Shown here piece by piece: positions 59,841-64,000 of a DNA stretch of 64,000 nucleotides; within the stretch, counting starts at the first letter, position 1; each line of letters starts with the position of its first letter. Below the pieces are notes generated by a model. That model had not been told where the DNA came from and did not search any database. It saw only the letters and a list, made by a program, of their open reading frames with translations. Source of the DNA: Streptomyces sp. YIM 130001 (GTDB lineage Bacteria; Actinomycetota; Actinomycetes; Streptomycetales; Streptomycetaceae); the NCBI RefSeq assembly GCF_003574445.1, contig NZ_KZ984557.1, positions 56,647-120,646 of the forward strand, read 5' to 3'. A program made the position numbers and the translations under genes.

Positions 59841-60035
59841 TTACTGGCCCTCGTCCGGCCGACGACGCTCGGTTTCGCGCTCACCGCGCTCGCGGAGCTG
59901 GTCGCCCTGCTCCTGCGCCTTGTCGCTGCCCTCCGACGACCGCTCCGACGCTTCGTCCTTCTTGTCGCCGAGGGCGTCGGTGGCCTTGTCCTTGAGCTCG
60001 TTGGCCTTGTCCTTGAACTGGTCCTGCATGCCCAT
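59841..60035 (-). CDS. CsbD-family stress protein
   Basis: 64 aa, all charged: DQFKDKANELKDKATDALGD, then DKKDEASERSSEGSDKAQEQ, then a basic/acidic tail. This is the CsbD (YjbJ-like) pattern. The family is often under general-stress control; its function is unknown. ATG 60035 follows AGGAG by 9 nt. Confidence 0.85.
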   Translation of the reverse strand: MGMQDQFKDKANELKDKATDALGDKKDEASERSSEGSDKAQEQGDQLRERGERETERRRPDEGQ

Positions 60036-60120
60036 GAGATTCACTCCTAGGGGTGAGGGGGGATCGGGCCTCGACCAGCGTTGCATGAGGTGACATACCT
60101 CGCATGTCGGACGGTTGCGC

Positions 60121-63100
60121 TCAGTCGCCGCGGCCTTCTGCACCGGTCTCCGAGCCGCTCTGCGCACTGTCCGCCGAGCCGCGCCCGGCGCCGTGTTCGG
60201 CCCGCGGCGGCAGCGGCGGGCGGCGGCGGTCCGGAACCTCCGAGTAGTCGGGCGGCGAGGCGGGCGGACCGCTCTCCAGCAGGTCGAGCGCCAGCTGCAC
60301 CGCATCGTCCAACTGGGCGTGCCGCCCCTCCGCCCAGTCCAGAGGCGTACGCAGGATCTCCAGGTCGGGGGCCACACCCTGGTTCTCGATGGACCAGCCG
60401 TACTCCTCGAACCACGCCGCGTTCATCGGCACCGTGATCACCGTGCCGTCGCCGAGCCGGTGGCGGCCCGTCATACCGACCACACCGCCCCAGGTACGGC
60501 TGCCGACGACCGGCCCGAGGCCGAGCAGCTTGAAGGCCGCGGTGATCATGTCGCCGTCCGACGAGGTCGCCTCGTCGGCCAGGGCGACGATCGGGCCGCG
60601 CGGGGCGTTGGAGGCGTAGCTCACCGGCTGGGCGTTGCGGGTGAGGTCCCAGCCCAGGATGGTGCGGGTGAGCTTCTCGACGACCAGCTCGCTGATGTGG
60701 CCGCCCGCATTGCCGCGTACGTCGACGATGAGCGCCGGGCGGGAGACCTCCATCCGCAGATCGCGGTTGAACTGGGCCCAGCCGGAGCCGCCCATGTCGG
60801 GGATGTGCAGATAGCCGCACTTGCCGTGGCTCAACTCCCGTACGACGTCACGGCGTTTGGCCACCCAGTCCTGGTAGCGCAGCGGACGTTCGTCGATCAG
60901 CGGGACGACGGCGATACGGCGTGCCCGGGTCTCGCCCTCGGCCTCCGTCGTCGCCGGTGTGAAGGTCAGCTCCATCGTTGTGCCGCCTGCCCCGGCGAGC
61001 AGCGGGAACGGGCCCGTGAGCGGGTCGACCGGCCGGCCGTCCACATGGGTGAGTACGGCACCCTCGCGCAGCCCCGCACCGGCCAGCGGCGAACGCGCCT
61101 TGGAGTCCGAGGAGTCGCCCGGCAGGATCCGCCGGATCATCCAGCGGCCGTCCTTGCACACCAGGTTCGCGCCGAGCAGGCCCATCAGGCGCTGGTAGTG
61201 CGGCGGGCCCTCGTTGCGCCGGGCCGGGGCGACGTAGGCGTGCGAGGTGCCGAGCTCGCCGAGGACCTCGCGCAGCAGATCGGCGAACTCGTCGGGGGAC
61301 GCGACCCGTTCGACGAGCGGGCGGTACTGGTCGAGCACCGCGGGCCAGTCGATGCCGCACATGTCCGGTTCCCAGAACAGGTCCCGGATGAGCCGGCCCG
61401 CCTCGTCGTACGCCTGCCGCCACTCGGCGGGCGGTTCCACCTCGTGCAGGATGCGGCGCAGGTCGATCCAGACCGTCGAATCGCTGTCGCCCGCCTCGGT
61501 CGACGGTGCCGCACGGAGGTCGTCGTCGTCCATCACGACGATCCGGCTGCCGTCGCCGCTCAGGGCGAACCAGTCGAGGTCGCCCACGAGTTCGGTGCGG
61601 GTGGCCTTGACGATGTTGAAGTACTCGAGGGTCGGCCGGCCCGAGGTGTCCGCGGGGTTGGCGAAGGTCTCGCCGAGCGCGCCGGAGATCGGCCAGCGCA
61701 GCCAGAGCAGTCCGCCGCCGGCCACCGGCTGCAGACCGGAGTACTTGGAGGCGGCCACCGGGAACGGCGTCACCCGGTTCGCCAGCCCCTCGATCTCGAC
61801 GATCACCGAGCCGTCGGCCGTGATCCCGTCGGCCGGATCGAGCCCGCCCGCCGCGGGCCGCCCGTCCGGGGAGAGTGCGAACGGCGACGGGGTCGCGGAC
61901 GACAGCGGCACCAGATACGGCCGGCAGCCGAGCGGGAACGACAGGTCCCCGGTGTGCACGTCGTAGACCGGGTCGAAGCCGCGCCAGGACAGGAAGGCGA
62001 GATAGCGGCCGTCGCGGGTGAAGACCGGATTCTCGTCCTCGAATCGGCCATTGGTGACGTCGATGATCGTGCGGTCCTGGATCCGGGCCATCTTGATCTG
62101 CCGCAACGAGCGGCCGATCCCCGGATGGGACCACGTCAGCCAGCTGCCGTCGGGGGAGAAGGCGAGGTCGCTCACCGGGCCGTTCACGGACCGGATCAGT
62201 TCGGTGACCTCGCCCTCGCCCTCCTCGCTCGCGTCGACCAGGAGGACGCGGCCGTCGTGCGAGGCGATCGCCAGACGCTCGCCCGCCGGGTCCGACACCA
62301 GCTCGAGAACCCGGCCGAGCCGGCCGGAGGCGATCCGCCGCGGCGGCCGGTCGCCGCTCGCCCTCGGCAGATATGCGATCTCGATCGCGTCCGGTCCCTC
62401 GGCGCTCGTGACGTACGCGACCTGCCCGCCGAGGCCCAGCATCTCCGGCAGCCGGACCCGTACGCCCGGGGTGTCGGTGATGGTGCGGGCCGGGCCGTCG
62501 CGGTGGGTCAGCCAGTACAGGCTGCCGCGGACGGCGACGGCGCTGGCCCGGCCCGTCTCGTCGACCGAGAGGCTGTCGAGGTTCCGCGCGGCCGGCACCT
62601 GGTAGCTGCGGCGGCCGGAGCGGGGGCCGCCGAGATTGACCTCGAGGCGGCGCGGGCGGGCGCCGGGGGAGAGGTCGTCGACCATCCAGAGGTCGCCCGC
62701 GCACTGGTAGACGACGCGCCGGCCGTCGCCGGACGCGTGCCGGGCGTAGAACGCGTCGTGGTCCGTGTGCCGGCGCAGATCGGTGCCGTCGGTCGCGCAC
62801 GAGTACAGGTTGCCGGTGCCCTCGTGGTCGGAGAGGAAGGCGATCCGTCCCGCCACGAACATCGGGCTGTCCAGATGTCCTTCCAGATCGGGCAGCAGCC
62901 GCTCGCCGTGCAGCCAGAGCCGGCCCGTCGCGCCGCCCCGGTAGCGCTTCCAGGCCGCGGGTTCGTGCGGCGGCTTTCCGGTGAGCAGCAGGGTGCGGCG
63001 CTCGCCGCCGAGGTCCGCGACCGCGATGTCGTTGACCGGGCCCCAGGGGAGCTGGGCGCCGGGGGAGCCGTCGGTGGACATGCAGTAGGCCCAGCTGAAG

Positions 63101-63483
63101 TACGAGAACGGCTGGCCGTACGAGGACACCGCGAGGATGTCCGTGTTGCCCGCGGCGTCCGGGGGCGTCCAGCCGCACACGCGGGTGTCGGAGCTGCCCC
63201 AGTAGCTGAGCCGTCTTGACGGTCCGCCGTCCACCGGCGCGATGTGGATCTCCGGGTCGAGGCTGCGCCAGGTCGTGTACGCGATGGTGGCGCCGTCGGG
63301 GGAGAAGCGGGGGTGGCCGACGCGGGTGCGGTCCACGGTGACGCGCCAGGCGCGGTCCGGGGGCGTACGTCTTGATTCGCCCTCGGGAGTCAGCGGGGCG
63401 ACCCAGAGGTCGTCCTCGGCGACGAAGCAGAGGGTGTCACCGTGGAGGTGCGGGAATCGGAGATATGCGGCGTCGTCACTCAC
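60121..63483 (-). CDS. tricorn protease homologue
   Basis: 1120 aa. Order of domains: a beta-propeller of about 300 residues with WD-like repeats, a second propeller (about 310-660), the helical C1 region, a PDZ-like domain (near GAVLTHVDGRPVDPLTGPFP), and the tail-specific protease core. Catalytic residues are visible as SH in ELGTSHAYV and Ser in DEATSSDGDM. It degrades peptides released by the proteasome. A Pro/Ser/Gly-rich extension of about 45 residues follows the catalytic domain. No signal peptide is seen, so it is cytosolic. Confidence 0.92.
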   Translation of the reverse strand: MSDDAAYLRFPHLHGDTLCFVAEDDLWVAPLTPEGESRRTPPDRAWRVTVDRTRVGHPRFSPDGATIAYTTWRSLDPEIHIAPVDGGPSRRLSYWGSSDTRVCGWTPPDAAGNTDILAVSSYGQPFSYFSWAYCMSTDGSPGAQLPWGPVNDIAVADLGGERRTLLLTGKPPHEPAAWKRYRGGATGRLWLHGERLLPDLEGHLDSPMFVAGRIAFLSDHEGTGNLYSCATDGTDLRRHTDHDAFYARHASGDGRRVVYQCAGDLWMVDDLSPGARPRRLEVNLGGPRSGRRSYQVPAARNLDSLSVDETGRASAVAVRGSLYWLTHRDGPARTITDTPGVRVRLPEMLGLGGQVAYVTSAEGPDAIEIAYLPRASGDRPPRRIASGRLGRVLELVSDPAGERLAIASHDGRVLLVDASEEGEGEVTELIRSVNGPVSDLAFSPDGSWLTWSHPGIGRSLRQIKMARIQDRTIIDVTNGRFEDENPVFTRDGRYLAFLSWRGFDPVYDVHTGDLSFPLGCRPYLVPLSSATPSPFALSPDGRPAAGGLDPADGITADGSVIVEIEGLANRVTPFPVAASKYSGLQPVAGGGLLWLRWPISGALGETFANPADTSGRPTLEYFNIVKATRTELVGDLDWFALSGDGSRIVVMDDDDLRAAPSTEAGDSDSTVWIDLRRILHEVEPPAEWRQAYDEAGRLIRDLFWEPDMCGIDWPAVLDQYRPLVERVASPDEFADLLREVLGELGTSHAYVAPARRNEGPPHYQRLMGLLGANLVCKDGRWMIRRILPGDSSDSKARSPLAGAGLREGAVLTHVDGRPVDPLTGPFPLLAGAGGTTMELTFTPATTEAEGETRARRIAVVPLIDERPLRYQDWVAKRRDVVRELSHGKCGYLHIPDMGGSGWAQFNRDLRMEVSRPALIVDVRGNAGGHISELVVEKLTRTILGWDLTRNAQPVSYASNAPRGPIVALADEATSSDGDMITAAFKLLGLGPVVGSRTWGGVVGMTGRHRLGDGTVITVPMNAAWFEEYGWSIENQGVAPDLEILRTPLDWAEGRHAQLDDAVQLALDLLESGPPASPPDYSEVPDRRRPPLPPRAEHGAGRGSADSAQSGSETGAEGRGD

Positions 63484-63619
63484 GAGTCCATGCTTTTCCG
63501 GGGGGAAAGGGGCAGCAACTCGAGCGTGGGTTCGGGCGGCCGTGGGGCGGGGGTGCCGGGCGGGCGTTCCCGGGGCCGGCGGGCCTGCCCCGGGGCGCCG
63601 GTCGGACAGGGAGATGTGC

Positions 63620-64000
63620 TCAAACGCCGGACGGGCTCACGGTGCCGGACGGGCTCACGGTGCCGGACGGGCTCACGGTGCCGGCCGGTGTGTGCGAGGT
63701 CCCCGCCGGTGCGGGGGTCGCTGACCCGCCGACCTGGATCGCGTACGTGCGCTGCAGGAAGCGGATCAGGGGGCCCATGTCGAACTGGATGACCGTGACG
63801 CCGTCCGCTTCGTGGAACTCGAGTACGAGCTGGGCGCGCCCGCACGGCCATACCTGGATCTCACCGTGCCGGGCGGGTGACCTGGACCCGCGTTCGAGCA
63901 GCTCGCGCGGGCACGTCCATTCGTGACCGCCGGGGAAGGCGATCCGTACGGCAGGGGCGTCGCCGGCGACGTCGTAGCGCAGTGCGGCCCGGATGGCCCG
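63620..64000 (-). CDS. SsgA-like (SALP) sporulation protein, C-terminal part
   Basis: The gene enters from the window's right edge; 126 codons to TGA 63622-63620 are present. They read as an SsgA/SsgB-type domain: ALRYDVAGDAPAVRIAFPGG, then WTCPRELLERGSRSPARHGE, then IQVWPCGRAQLVLEFHEADG, then FLQRTYAIQVGG. These proteins control septum placement in sporulating actinobacteria. The end carries three copies of GTVSPS, encoded by an 18-bp tandem repeat, which normal SALPs lack. The N-terminus is outside the window, so the paralogue cannot be named. Confidence 0.8.
   Translation of the reverse strand, partial: RAIRAALRYDVAGDAPAVRIAFPGGHEWTCPRELLERGSRSPARHGEIQVWPCGRAQLVLEFHEADGVTVIQFDMGPLIRFLQRTYAIQVGGSATPAPAGTSHTPAGTVSPSGTVSPSGTVSPSGV
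63627..63680. repeat. 18-bp tandem repeat at the 3' end of the SsgA-like gene
   Basis: CCGGACGGGCTCACGGTG occurs three times end to end. In frame on the minus strand it encodes GTVSPS-type units just before the stop codon. Confidence 0.9.

Noticed and set aside
59841..60377. Longer version of the csbD gene starting near 60377
   Set aside because: The extension runs into the tricorn coding region, and a proper ribosome-binding site precedes the ATG at 60035.
60115..63219. Long plus-strand frame opposite tricorn protease
   Set aside because: The minus-strand reading has all tricorn motifs and catalytic residues; the other is a shadow.

Overview
The window is high-GC DNA from a streptomycete. 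It carries the principal-type sigma factor hrdD, the malR/malEFG/aglA maltose locus, fruRKA, the divisome gene sepX, an SsgA-like sporulation gene and a pSAM2-type integrative element. Everything below comes from reading sequence only. Names rest on recognised protein families, conserved gene order and visible motifs; no database search was run.

Layout. Positions 1-3340 are the right end of an actinomycete integrative and conjugative element (AICE): a partial SpdD-like gene, a small zinc-ribbon protein, repSA, xis, int, and the tRNA-Arg(CCU) gene that serves as attachment site. Positions 3341-4475 hold almost nothing except a broken C-terminal piece of a YcaO cyclodehydratase, a scar of a lost peptide-natural-product locus. 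Positions 4476-6791 encode a large glycosyltransferase/teichoic-acid polymerase fusion. Positions 6883-14174 are the maltose/maltodextrin regulon: divergent malR, then malE-malF-malG-aglA, with a second LacI repressor overlapping the end of aglA. Positions 14194-19658 hold an M6 metalloprotease, a TetR/MFS exporter pair and a MarR/extradiol-dioxygenase pair. hrdD (20363-21397) follows a long leader with a sigma-R promoter. A WYL regulator/MFS pair and fruR-fruK-fruA follow. Positions 28763-31898 are a mixed set (DUF6227, VOC, S58 peptidase, small hypothetical). Positions 31945-35112, read on the minus strand, run fmdB, mtnP, a SAF-domain gene, mscL. Then come an MFS carrier, a K+/H+ antiporter, penicillin acylase and 5-formyl-THF cyclo-ligase. 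Positions 42094-47656 are galU-moeA-moaC-mogA-rimJ-like-sepX-tRNA-Ala, combining UDP-glucose supply, molybdenum cofactor assembly and septation. Positions 47744-53558 are a minus-strand signalling operon: SPFH-like protein, PP2C phosphatase, Ser/Thr kinase, von Willebrand A protein, a small protein, and a membrane zinc-finger protein. The rest holds a GNAT gene, exonuclease III, a MerR regulator divergent from a Baeyer-Villiger monooxygenase/hydrolase/SDR operon, a CsbD protein, tricorn protease and the C-terminus of an SsgA-like protein.

How it works together. Most of this is chromosomal core with intact regulator/target pairs, and many divergent promoters carry visible operators. The most system-like stretch is 47744-53558, a phosphorylation module with tightly overlapping genes and a short SRV[R/T] peptide motif that recurs in two of its members. 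Other points of interest are a near-perfect CIRCE element in front of fmdB, a DasR-like site before the teichoic-acid gene, a Crp-type palindrome before the M6 protease, two probable CTG start codons, and several genes that look leaderless (TAnnnT box 6-7 nt before the start codon).
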